This document shows positions 43,211 to 50,973 of a stretch of DNA of 64,000 nucleotides, piece by piece. A program made the translations under genes and the position numbers. This DNA comes from WJMD01 sp964596015 (lineage in GTDB: Bacteria > Joyebacterota > Joyebacteria > Joyebacterales > Joyebacteraceae): assembly GCA_964596015.1 (NCBI GenBank), contig CAZQSB010000001.1, positions 122,404 through 186,403 on the forward strand. The letters run 5' to 3'. The notes under the pieces were generated by a model that searched no databases, was not told the origin of the DNA, and saw only the letters and a list, made by a program, of their open reading frames with translations. Numbering within the stretch: the first letter of the stretch is position 1; the number at the start of each line of letters is the position of its first letter.

Positions 43211-43630
43211 CTAGTACCCGCTCCCCATCTGCGTGAGCGCGCCCATGAGCCCGGCGGTGCCCGCGACGATCATCGAGATGATCGCCACGATGATGCCGAT
43301 GAGAGCGAGGATGCCCTGAATGGTGAAATACGTCTTGATCTTGGAGAGCGATTTGTGGAGCTCCCTCTTGTCGCCCATCTGGTGGGCTCCCTCGACGGCG
43401 CCGGCGGACTGGAAGAGCAGCACGCCGAGCCAGATCGGAAGCCAGCAGATGAGGATCCCGACGATGGTGAAGATCAACATGATGCCGTAGATGATCATCA
43501 GGACGCCGAGGAACTTCATCCAGCCCTTCGCCTCGAAGAGCGGACTCGAAACATCCTTCACGACCTGATCGCCGCCGGACGGCGCCGGGGACGACTCGGG
43601 GGCCTGAGGCCTCTCCGCATACTCGCCCAT
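43211..43630 (-). CDS. DUF5362-like membrane protein
   Basis: A 139-residue protein. A Pro/Ser-rich head leads to KGWMKFLGVLMIIYGIMLIFTIVG, CWLPIWLGVLLFQSA, an amphipathic loop (DKRELHKSLSKIKTYF) and a last helix pair (ILALIGIIVAIISMIVA). This matches the DUF5362 pattern of inner-membrane proteins with unknown role. GGGAGG lies before the ATG at 43630. It stands alone between the arsenic operon and the sulfur-relay operon. Confidence 0.75.
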   Translation of the reverse strand: MGEYAERPQAPESSPAPSGGDQVVKDVSSPLFEAKGWMKFLGVLMIIYGIMLIFTIVGILICWLPIWLGVLLFQSAGAVEGAHQMGDKRELHKSLSKIKTYFTIQGILALIGIIVAIISMIVAGTAGLMGALTQMGSGY

Positions 43631-43714
43631 CACACACCTCCCTCAAGAGTGTGAACGTGCCAACTCGCGGGCAGATTAGCAGGATGAATGAGAAAGCGTC
43701 AAGCGCGCAGTACG

Positions 43715-44938
43715 CTATCCCTCGGCGCCGTGGTCATGGCCGAATTCGTCCCGGTCGTAGGTCATGCCCGGCTTCCAGGCCGACATCTCGCGAAGCCGCT
43801 CGATGATACCCGGGAGAGTCTCAAGCGTCCGCTCAACGTCCTCTTCGGTCGACCAGCGGCCCAGCGTGAGCTGGAGCGAGCCGTGGGCCTCCTCGTGAAG
43901 CACGCCCATCGCGATCTGCACGTACGACGGCTCGAGCGTCTTGACCGAGCACGCCGAGCCGGTCGAGGCCCGGATGCCCTCCATGTCGAGCGACAGAATG
44001 AGGCTCTCGCCCTCGATGTACTTGAAGCGGATGTTGACGTTGTTGGGGAGCCGGCGTTCGCGTGAGCCGTTCACCTCCGCGTCGTCGATCGTCCCGAGAA
44101 TGCCGTCGAAGAGCCTGTTCCGAAGCGGCTTCACGCGCTCCACGTCGGACGCCATCTCGACCGAAGCAAGCTCGGCCGCCTTGCCGAAGCCGACCAGGCC
44201 ATGGACGTTCTCTGTCCCGGAGCGGAGTCCCCGCTCCTGGCCGCCCCCGTGGACGATGGCCTCGAGCCTGGTGCCCTTCCGTACGTAGAGGGCACCCACA
44301 CCCTTCGGCCCGTAGATGTCGTTCGACGACAGCGTGACGAGGTCGAACGGGAGGGTCGAGACGTCGATCGGGATCCAGGCCTCGGCCGGGACGACGTCCG
44401 TATGGAAGAGCACGCCGCGTTCCTTCGCGACCGAGGCGATCTCCCCGACCGGCTGGATGGTGCCGACCTCCCCGTTGGCCATCATGACCGACACGAGAAT
44501 GGTGTCGTCGCGGATAGCATCCCTCACAGCCGCAGGGTCCACGGAAGCCTCGTCGTCGACCGGAAGCCACGTGACCTCGAACCCGTGCTTCTCGAGGTAC
44601 TTGAGCGGAGTGATGATCGAGCGGTGCTCGATGACGGACGAGACGATGTGCCTGCCCTTGTCGGCCATCCTGCGGGCGACGCCCTTCAGGGCGAGATTGG
44701 AAGCCTCGGTCGCGCCTGAGGTGAAGATGACCTCCGAAGGGTCGGCGCCGATGAACGACGCCACGCGCTGCCGCGCGGTCTCCACGGCCTCACGCGCCGG
44801 GTCGCCGTCCGAGTGGAGCACGGAGGGGTTCCCGAAGCGTTCCGTCATGTAGGGAAGCATCTCGTCGACGACGCGCGGGTCGACCGGCGCGCCGGACTGG
44901 TAATCGAGGTATCCGCGTGCCGCCGGAACGTCCGGCAT
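43715..44938 (-). CDS. Cysteine desulfurase-like protein lacking the PLP lysine
   Basis: A 407-residue class V aminotransferase-fold protein of the IscS/NifS type. Conserved: FTSGATEASNLAL, H105, D181 (FHTD), the active-site Cys loop ASTGSACS (C330) and the LEPSYVQIAMGVLHEEAHGS tail. The residue that should bind PLP is absent: the usual S-x-HK-IYGPKG reads SSNDIYGPKG (N206-D207). The usual Gln after FHTD is also missing. Archaeoglobus fulgidus IscS is a known case with Asp in this place. AAGGAGG precedes the ATG. Third gene of a TusA-DsrE-desulfurase operon. Confidence 0.88.
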   Translation of the reverse strand: MPDVPAARGYLDYQSGAPVDPRVVDEMLPYMTERFGNPSVLHSDGDPAREAVETARQRVASFIGADPSEVIFTSGATEASNLALKGVARRMADKGRHIVSSVIEHRSIITPLKYLEKHGFEVTWLPVDDEASVDPAAVRDAIRDDTILVSVMMANGEVGTIQPVGEIASVAKERGVLFHTDVVPAEAWIPIDVSTLPFDLVTLSSNDIYGPKGVGALYVRKGTRLEAIVHGGGQERGLRSGTENVHGLVGFGKAAELASVEMASDVERVKPLRNRLFDGILGTIDDAEVNGSRERRLPNNVNIRFKYIEGESLILSLDMEGIRASTGSACSVKTLEPSYVQIAMGVLHEEAHGSLQLTLGRWSTEEDVERTLETLPGIIERLREMSAWKPGMTYDRDEFGHDHGAEG

Positions 44939-45000
44939 GGGGCACCTCCTTTCGCATCGCGTGCGCCGCCCGGGCGGGCGCGCGGCGGACGGCGGGACCG

Positions 45001-45369
45001 TCAGAAGCTGATGACGGCGTCCGCCTCGAGCATGAGGTCGTTCAACGTGGCCGCGCCGACCACGTCGCACTGCCCGATGTAGTCGCCTCTGGAAAGGCCC
45101 AGCATCTGCGTGCTCTGGTCACAGGCCTGAAGCCTCACGCCCGCGTCGGCCGCGCGCCTCAGAACCTCGGAGAGACGCGGGAAGCTGCCCATCTGCACAC
45201 GCTCAGCCTCGCCGGCCTTGACGACCGTCACGCCCTTCCCGAGGAAGTAGACGGTCGCGTCGATGCCCATCGAGGCGGCCGTCGTGGCCAGAACGAGCGG
45301 CGCGTATGTCCTCTCAGGCGTGTCGACACCCGAGGTCTGAACGTACAGTATCCGCTTCTTCTCCGCCAT
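45001..45369 (-). CDS. DsrE-family sulfur-relay-like protein
   Basis: A 122-residue DsrE/DsrF-like protein: RILYVQTSGVDTPERTYAPL, AASMGIDATVYFLGKGV and GVRLQACDQSTQMLGL, where the single conserved Cys (near residue 83) sits at the persulfide-carrier position. It probably accepts sulfane sulfur from TusA or the desulfurase-like protein. GGAGGAGG precedes the ATG; the tusA stop is two bases upstream. Confidence 0.88.
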   Translation of the reverse strand: MAEKKRILYVQTSGVDTPERTYAPLVLATTAASMGIDATVYFLGKGVTVVKAGEAERVQMGSFPRLSEVLRRAADAGVRLQACDQSTQMLGLSRGDYIGQCDVVGAATLNDLMLEADAVISF

Positions 45370-45371
45370 GG

Positions 45372-45617
45372 CTACCTCCTCCGGATGAGGAACCGGTACA
45401 CCCCTTCGACCTCGTCGACCGAGACGAGTTCGTGCCCCGTGCGCCGGGCCCAGCTCTCGATGTCCGACCGAGAGGAGGGATCATCAGCCAGAAGCTCAAG
45501 GACCGCGCCGGGGTCGAGCGACTCGATCGTCTCGTTGGCGCGTATCACCGGCTCCGGACAGAACTGCCCGATCATGTCGAGTGTCTGATCGACCCTGACG
45601 TCGTCTGAGCCGGGCAT
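45372..45617 (-). CDS. tusA: TusA-family sulfurtransferase
   Basis: An 81-residue SirA/TusA-fold protein. The sulfur-carrying Cys is in the signature GQFCPEPVIRANETI (CPxP), followed by LELLADDPSSRSDIESWARRTGHEL. It passes persulfide sulfur between donors and acceptors in the cytoplasm. GGAGGAG precedes the ATG. It heads a three-gene operon with a DsrE-like protein and a desulfurase-like protein. Confidence 0.9.
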   Translation of the reverse strand: MPGSDDVRVDQTLDMIGQFCPEPVIRANETIESLDPGAVLELLADDPSSRSDIESWARRTGHELVSVDEVEGVYRFLIRRR

Positions 45618-45693
45618 ACCTCACTCCTCCCAAAAAGAGACCCGCGAGCCCCGTGCCAGGATGCGCGCACAGTTACCAGACGAAGCCCGCGAG

Positions 45694-45858
45694 TCATGAA
45701 TGCCTGTATCGGTTCATCTTCTTCCGCTTCTTATGATGCGGCCGACGTGCTCCGGATTCGCCGATGGCAATGAGACCGCTGCGCGACGCGCGTCCTCGGC
45801 GCGCCGCCGCATCCGGGTCCGGGCGCCCTGAGAACGAGGCCTGCGTCGTCTGATCCAC
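45694..45858 (-). CDS. Possible small basic protein
   Basis: A 54-codon frame with GTG at 45858 but no clear ribosome-binding site. The last 14 residues (HHKKRKKMNRYRHS) resemble the KKRRKKM-type core of AURKAIP1/COX24-domain small ribosome-associated proteins, but the expected basic tail after the core is missing. The rest is low-complexity. Weakly supported; it lies between tusA and the site-2 protease gene. Confidence 0.25.
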   Translation of the reverse strand: MDQTTQASFSGRPDPDAAARRGRASRSGLIAIGESGARRPHHKKRKKMNRYRHS

Positions 45859-45890
45859 CGGAGAGCGCGGGTGCCCCTCGGGCGCCCGTC

Positions 45891-46637
45891 TTACCAGCCG
45901 AGCGCCAGGATGAGGATCCTCTGAACGGCGACGAAATAGGGGTCGAGGATGTTGAAGAACAGGAGCGCGATGATGACGAACATGCCGTAGCGACCGAACG
46001 CGAGGTAGCGGCCGGCGGTATCGGGCGGCAGGAACGCCGCGACGAGGCGCGACCCGTCGAGCGGCGGCACCGGCAGCAGGTTGAAGAACGCGATGATCAG
46101 ATTGATCCACGCGCCGACCATGCCGACGAACTGCGCCCACGCGGGCCAGCCGAGGAGAGCGGCCGCGCGATAGAGGAGAACGTAGGCGAGGAACTGCAGC
46201 AGGTTGGACGCCGGACCCGCGGCGGAGCTCAGCGCGAACCCGCGGAGCGGGTCTCTGAAGTACCTGATGTCGACCGGCACCGGCTTCGCCCAGCCGATGA
46301 CGAACGGGAGGCCCGTGATGCGGCTTGTGAGAAGCAGGAAGCCCGGGACCAGAATGCTGCCGAAGGGATCGATGTGTGGGATCGGGTTCAGAGTGAGGCG
46401 GCCCATTCTCCGGGCGGTCGGATCGCCGAGGCGCTCAGCCATGTAGCCGTGTGCCACCTCGTGGACAATGATGGCCGGGATGAGGACCGCGATCTGGATC
46501 GCGATCATGACCGGCTTCGGAATGCCGATACCGGTCTGCGTCGTCGCGACCGCGAGGATCTCTCTCAGGCCGATGCCGAGGAACCCGGCCGTCAGAAGCG
46601 CGGGGACGAAACCAAACTCGCTCGTCCGTTCGTTCAC
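45891..46637 (-). CDS. Site-2 protease family (M50) membrane metalloprotease
   Basis: A 248-residue membrane protein with about six helices. Zinc motif HEVAHGYMAERLGDPTARRMGR and third ligand in NLLPVPPLDGSRL are both present, as in the short M50B rhomboid-neighbour type. It cleaves substrates within the membrane; target unknown. The start is GTG at 46637 with AAGGAG upstream, overlapping the HAD-gene stop (GTGA). Confidence 0.9.
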   Translation of the reverse strand: MNERTSEFGFVPALLTAGFLGIGLREILAVATTQTGIGIPKPVMIAIQIAVLIPAIIVHEVAHGYMAERLGDPTARRMGRLTLNPIPHIDPFGSILVPGFLLLTSRITGLPFVIGWAKPVPVDIRYFRDPLRGFALSSAAGPASNLLQFLAYVLLYRAAALLGWPAWAQFVGMVGAWINLIIAFFNLLPVPPLDGSRLVAAFLPPDTAGRYLAFGRYGMFVIIALLFFNILDPYFVAVQRILILALGW

Positions 46638-47332
46638 GGGCTCTCCTTCCACGCGTCGACCAGTCGGACGATGTCCGGGAACGCCCGCATGACCTCGCAG
46701 TCGACCTCGTCGTAGGCGCCGACGGGGTCGAAGAGCACGGGACGGATCCCAACGCTCCGGGCGCCGACGACGTCGACGGCGTAGTAGTCGCCGACGTAGG
46801 CGACGTCCTCAGCCGAGAGACCGCCCAGAGCGAGCGCGGCGTCGAAGATCGAACGCTCGGGCTTGCTGGACCCGATGACCGCTGAGTCGATCACGAAGTC
46901 GAAGTCGTCCCTGATGCCGAGCGCGCCGAGTCTCTCATCGAGCCGCCCGTCCGAGTTCGAGACTATTCCGATCACCTCGACCCGGGTCCGGAGCTCGTCG
47001 ATCGTCTCCCGGTATCCATCGACCGGGACCTTCCAGATGCCGAGGTCCCGGTCGTTCGCTTCTCTGGTGAGCTCGATGGCTGCCGGGATGTCCGGCTCCG
47101 GCACGCCGAGGTGCCTATAGAAGGGAGTGTAGTAGATGTCCCAGAAGCCCGAGACGTCCCGTCCGCCGGATGCGCCGACGGCCTCGTCGAACGCCGATCG
47201 GGCGCGCGTCTCCGCCACGACCGCGTCGTCGACATCGATGTCGATGCCGAGCTCTCCGGCGACGTCGCGGTAGATCGAGTAGTCTGGAAAGATGAGCGTG
47301 TTGCCCGCGTCGAAGTAGACGCCCCGGATCAT
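46634..47332 (-). CDS. HAD-family hydrolase
   Basis: A 232-residue haloacid-dehalogenase-superfamily protein. Motif I: VYFDAGNTLIF (nucleophile Asp8); motif II: GIVSNSDGR; motif III Lys in GSSKPERSIFDAA; motif IV GDYYAVDVVGA. The second motif I acid is Asn, a variation also found in the dehalogenase-like subgroup, so phosphatase versus dehalogenase activity is open. ATG at 47332 with GGGGG upstream. Coupled to the site-2 protease gene. Confidence 0.87.
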   Translation of the reverse strand: MIRGVYFDAGNTLIFPDYSIYRDVAGELGIDIDVDDAVVAETRARSAFDEAVGASGGRDVSGFWDIYYTPFYRHLGVPEPDIPAAIELTREANDRDLGIWKVPVDGYRETIDELRTRVEVIGIVSNSDGRLDERLGALGIRDDFDFVIDSAVIGSSKPERSIFDAALALGGLSAEDVAYVGDYYAVDVVGARSVGIRPVLFDPVGAYDEVDCEVMRAFPDIVRLVDAWKESP

Positions 47333-47355
47333 TGTCCCCCTCTTACGGTCGCGCG

Positions 47356-48747
47356 TCAGCTGCCGGCGGTCCTTTCCGCCAGTATGCCTGCATTCAGGGC
47401 GTGAAGCCAGGCGTTCTTGTAGTGCCTGAGAGCCGTCTTCTCGCTCCCGATCGGGCCGCCCTCGACGGCCAGTCCCTCGTCGAACGCGGTCCGCATCGAC
47501 GAGGCCGCGAGAAGCGCGGTCTGAAGCTCCGCGTCCTCCCGCATACGCCGGTCGACCTCCTCGAGAAGCTCGAGACGGCGTCTCTGGTCGGCGTTGTCGC
47601 TCAAGCCGACGTCGCTCTTGAGACGCTCCTCGACGGCGTCGCAGACGCCGGCCACGAAGTTGCCCGTGTAGTAGACGCCGTACTCGACGAGCAGTCTGTC
47701 GGCCACGACGATGCGTTCCGCCAGAGCGCTCACGCGCTCGCTGACCGACTCCTCGAGCTCTCCCATCTCCATGATCTCGTCGAGCATGTCTCCGACGAGC
47801 TCCTGATCGTGAAGGAAGAGCTTCCATGGCACGTTGGCATGGTCCGAGTCCCCGAGAGAACCCTCGACCATCTCCAGCGTGACAAGGACCTCGTTGAGCG
47901 CGGTGGCCATGCCGCTGAACGCCAGGCTCGACGTCCTGGCCAGCTCGAGCGCCGGCCTCATCCTGCCGGCGAGGCGGCGCGCCTCGCTCGTCGCGAGAAG
48001 CACCTCGTTCCACTCAGCGCTCAGAAGAGGGCTCCCGCTCTCCCGAATCTCCCACACAATCTGCTCGAGTTCGTCGGCCTTCGCAATCACCTCGTCGCTG
48101 ATGGTGCCGAGGTTCGACGTGTTCTGGTTGATGCTGACGGCCGACTCCGCGATGGCGCCGTACTCGCCCTTGTCGAGCGCGCGTCGTCCGCTCCGGGCGC
48201 TCGTCGACAGCTCACCGCCGATGCGGTCCGCCGCCTGTCCCAGCGCGAGGAGCCTGTTCACGGTCGACTCGAGGTTCCGTGCCACCGTGCGGCTCTCTCC
48301 GGCCGCCGACTCGTGCCAGACGACGAAGCCGAAGAGGGTGTCGCGAACGGCGCCCTCGGCGGTCACGAGTCTCGATATCCCGCGGATGCCGAACGCCGAG
48401 TCGATCTCGCCGATCGCCGAGAGCGTCTCCTCGATGCGCTGCGTGACATCGGCCAGCTCGTTCGCGGAGACCAGCACCAGCCCCATGCCGCTCTCGCCGT
48501 CGGACTCGGCGAGAGTGACGGCCTCAGCCGCGACGCCCTCGATGAACGCCCGGCGGTGCTCGAGCGACGCCTCCACAAGCCACTTCGGCAGCGGGACCTC
48601 GTATCCGTACCCGCTCTCGGGCGGCGCCGCGGGGGTCATGTAGGAGTCCCTCTCCTGCGCCGCCACAGGCGACGCCGAGAAAAGGACCGCGACCAGAAGT
48701 CCCATCGTGAGAAGTCCAGGTGCTCGTCGCGACATCACTGTCCTCAT
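47356..48747 (-). CDS. Secreted helical protein of unknown function
   Basis: A 463-residue exported protein. Signal peptide SRRAPGLLTMGLLVAVLFSASPVAA; the rest is almost entirely helical with heptad stretches (NELADVTQRIEETLSAIGEID; ARNLESTVNRLLALGQAADRI; SVSERVSALAERIVVADRLL), and few cysteines. I do not recognise a family; the pattern suggests a periplasmic coiled-coil bundle. ATG at 48747 is chosen with GGAGG five bases upstream (another ATG at 48750). It is divergent from the transglutaminase genes and shares their upstream region. Confidence 0.7.
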   Translation of the reverse strand: MRTVMSRRAPGLLTMGLLVAVLFSASPVAAQERDSYMTPAAPPESGYGYEVPLPKWLVEASLEHRRAFIEGVAAEAVTLAESDGESGMGLVLVSANELADVTQRIEETLSAIGEIDSAFGIRGISRLVTAEGAVRDTLFGFVVWHESAAGESRTVARNLESTVNRLLALGQAADRIGGELSTSARSGRRALDKGEYGAIAESAVSINQNTSNLGTISDEVIAKADELEQIVWEIRESGSPLLSAEWNEVLLATSEARRLAGRMRPALELARTSSLAFSGMATALNEVLVTLEMVEGSLGDSDHANVPWKLFLHDQELVGDMLDEIMEMGELEESVSERVSALAERIVVADRLLVEYGVYYTGNFVAGVCDAVEERLKSDVGLSDNADQRRRLELLEEVDRRMREDAELQTALLAASSMRTAFDEGLAVEGGPIGSEKTALRHYKNAWLHALNAGILAERTAGS

Positions 48748-48804
48748 CATCTCCTCCTCAGTCGTGCATGCGACGCACGCACGGTCACTCGCCGCGAGCC
48801 GCGG

Positions 48805-48834
48805 TATGATAACACAGGGCTCCCGGACGCACCA
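48805..48834 (-). promoter_or_regulatory. Possible promoter of the secreted helical protein gene
   Basis: On the minus strand TTGGTG and TATCAT (five of six -10 matches) are 18 bases apart, about 60 bases upstream of the ATG at 48747. Confidence 0.35.
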
Positions 48835-48861
48835 ATCCGCCCGGCGGGCGCCCTGCGCCTC

Positions 48862-48890
48862 TTGCCCTTCCGGTCCTCTCCATGCATAAT
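48862..48890 (+). promoter_or_regulatory. Promoter of the transglutaminase-like operon
   Basis: TTGCCC (48862-48867), a 17-base spacer and CATAAT (48885-48890) give a good sigma-70-type match, 70 bases before the ATG at 48961. It is divergent from the minus-strand candidate beside it. Confidence 0.5.
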
Positions 48891-48960
48891 CGTTTCCCGA
48901 AGTCCCGATGTAACACACGAAAACACCAACACAGCGTGGAACTGCGCGAAAGGAGCAGGC

Positions 48961-50973
48961 ATGCTTGCGGGAAAGTCACTGTCGGTCTTGTTTACTGCGC
49001 TCGCGGCGGTCGCGGTCCTGGCCGCCCCCGCGGCGGGCGCACCGGAGCCTCTCGAGCTCGACGAGGCCGTCCGGCTGATCGGAGAGACCGGCGGAGCGGG
49101 TGAGTATCCCGACGCGAACGCCGTCGTCATCTTCGACAGGACCCTGGTCGAGTTCGAGGAATCGGGCGCGTTCGAGCAGTACTCGCATTCGCTCACGAAG
49201 ATCCTGACCGACGAGGGCGCCGACGACTTCGCGGACCACTCGACCGTGTACCACCAGCGGTACGGGACGAGCGAGATCCTCATGGCGCGCGTCATCAAGT
49301 CGGACGGTTCCGAGATCGTCGTCGGGGACGATCTCATCACGGACGGGACGCCCCCGACCCTCTCGGCGATGAACATCTACGAGACCGATTTCCGTGAGAA
49401 GACCCTCGTTTTCCCGAACCTCGAACCGGGTGACGCCATCGAGCTCCTGACGCACGACGACTACGAACCCCTCATCGAGGACGCCTACGCCTCGTCGTTC
49501 TACGTGCAGTTCAGCGAGCCGATCCTCGAGTCGACGGTGACCGTTCAGGGCCCGCCCGACATGCCGCTCAGGCACGCGGTGACCGGTGACGTCGAGGTGG
49601 AGTTCGAGGAGCGGTCCGTCGTGGAAGACCCGGACAGCGGCGAGGGCGGCGACTGGACCTACTACCGCTGGACGGCGCGCAACGTGCCGAAGGTCGAGCG
49701 CGAGCTCGGCATGGCTCCCATGCCGCAGATCGCGACGAGGGTCAACGTCTCGACCATCCACGAGTGGGCGGAGCTGTCGAACAAGCTCTTCCAGATGTAC
49801 GACGAGAAGTGCGTCGCCGACGAACCGGTGAAGGAGCTCGTCGCCGAGCTCACCGAGGGACTCGAGACGAAGGAAGAGAAGATCCGGGCGATCCACTACT
49901 GGATCCTCGAGAACGTGCGCTACCTGGGCATCGGCATGGACTTCGGCGCGTTTCTCGAGCCGCACCTTCCGAGCTACACGCTCGAGAAGGAGTACGGCAT
50001 CTGCCGCGACAAGGCGCTCCTCATGGTCGCCATGCTCGAGGAGATCGGTGTCCCCGCGTGGGTCACAGTGATCAACGTCTCGAAGAAGACGGATCCCGAG
50101 GTCCCGAACACGTCCTTCGAACACGGCATCGTCGCCATCGAGGGAGAGGACGGGGAGTACCTCTACATCGACCCGACCATCGAGACGAGCCGCGAGGTCT
50201 ACGCGACCTACCCGGGCGACCGGTGGGTGCTCGTGCTCCGCGACGGCGGAGAGGACCTGAGGAAGGCTCCCCACTACCCTCCGGACCGGAACTCCGGCAG
50301 GATCATCGAGACCGCCGAGATCGCAGAGGACGGTTCGATCGCCGGAACGGTCGTGGTCACGGGCAACGGCATCTACGAGGACATGCTGCGCCAGATCGCC
50401 AGAGCGACCTCGCCGGAGCAGATGAGGATGATCTGGGAGGAGTCCGTGCAGTCGCTCTATCCTGGCGCCGCCATGACGGAGTTCCAGTCGACCGACGCCG
50501 AAGACCTCTCCGCGCCGATGGAGATCACGATCGGCTACGCGGTGGACGACTACGTCCTCGAGGCCGAACCGTACGCGCTCTTCCGCGTGCCGTCGGCCAC
50601 GGGCGCCTTCGACTTCCTCTCGGAGCTGCTCGTCGGCCGGCTGACGTCGCTCCCCGAGCGCGAACACCCTATCCACATCGGGGCGACCATAGGTCTCGTC
50701 GAGAAGGCCGAGATCACGATCCCGGACGGTTACGCCCTGAAGAGCATGCCTGACCCGGTCACGTTCGACGAGGACGCCGTGACGCTCGACATGGACTACG
50801 ACTTCACCCGGGCCGGGGAGAACGGCGGCAAGGGGCTCGTGTCCTACTCGAAGACGTTCGGCATCCACTCGTTCCAGGTCTCGCCCGAAGGCTACCAGGA
50901 GATGCGCAGGGCGGCCCGTCTTGCGGACCGCTCCATCCGGGGCGAGGTCATTCTCGTGAGAGAGGAGGGCTAG
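48961..50973 (+). CDS. DUF3857/transglutaminase-like protein (catalytic triad present)
   Basis: A 670-residue exported protein: signal peptide (LSVLFTALAAVAVLAAPAAGA), a DUF3857 beta domain (about 50-250) and a transglutaminase-like core with C348 (EYGICRDKALL), H388 (FEHGIV) and D404 (LYIDPT). A C-terminal beta domain follows. Family members act outside the cytoplasm, as peptidases or crosslinkers of unknown substrate. AAAGGAG lies five bases before the ATG. The stop directly abuts the start of a paralogue that lacks two of the three catalytic residues. Confidence 0.87.
   Translation: MLAGKSLSVLFTALAAVAVLAAPAAGAPEPLELDEAVRLIGETGGAGEYPDANAVVIFDRTLVEFEESGAFEQYSHSLTKILTDEGADDFADHSTVYHQRYGTSEILMARVIKSDGSEIVVGDDLITDGTPPTLSAMNIYETDFREKTLVFPNLEPGDAIELLTHDDYEPLIEDAYASSFYVQFSEPILESTVTVQGPPDMPLRHAVTGDVEVEFEERSVVEDPDSGEGGDWTYYRWTARNVPKVERELGMAPMPQIATRVNVSTIHEWAELSNKLFQMYDEKCVADEPVKELVAELTEGLETKEEKIRAIHYWILENVRYLGIGMDFGAFLEPHLPSYTLEKEYGICRDKALLMVAMLEEIGVPAWVTVINVSKKTDPEVPNTSFEHGIVAIEGEDGEYLYIDPTIETSREVYATYPGDRWVLVLRDGGEDLRKAPHYPPDRNSGRIIETAEIAEDGSIAGTVVVTGNGIYEDMLRQIARATSPEQMRMIWEESVQSLYPGAAMTEFQSTDAEDLSAPMEITIGYAVDDYVLEAEPYALFRVPSATGAFDFLSELLVGRLTSLPEREHPIHIGATIGLVEKAEITIPDGYALKSMPDPVTFDEDAVTLDMDYDFTRAGENGGKGLVSYSKTFGIHSFQVSPEGYQEMRRAARLADRSIRGEVILVREEG

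Noticed and set aside
43715..44938. Reading the desulfurase-like gene as a normal iscS
   Set aside because: The PLP lysine is replaced by Asp; calling it an ordinary cysteine desulfurase would overstate the evidence.
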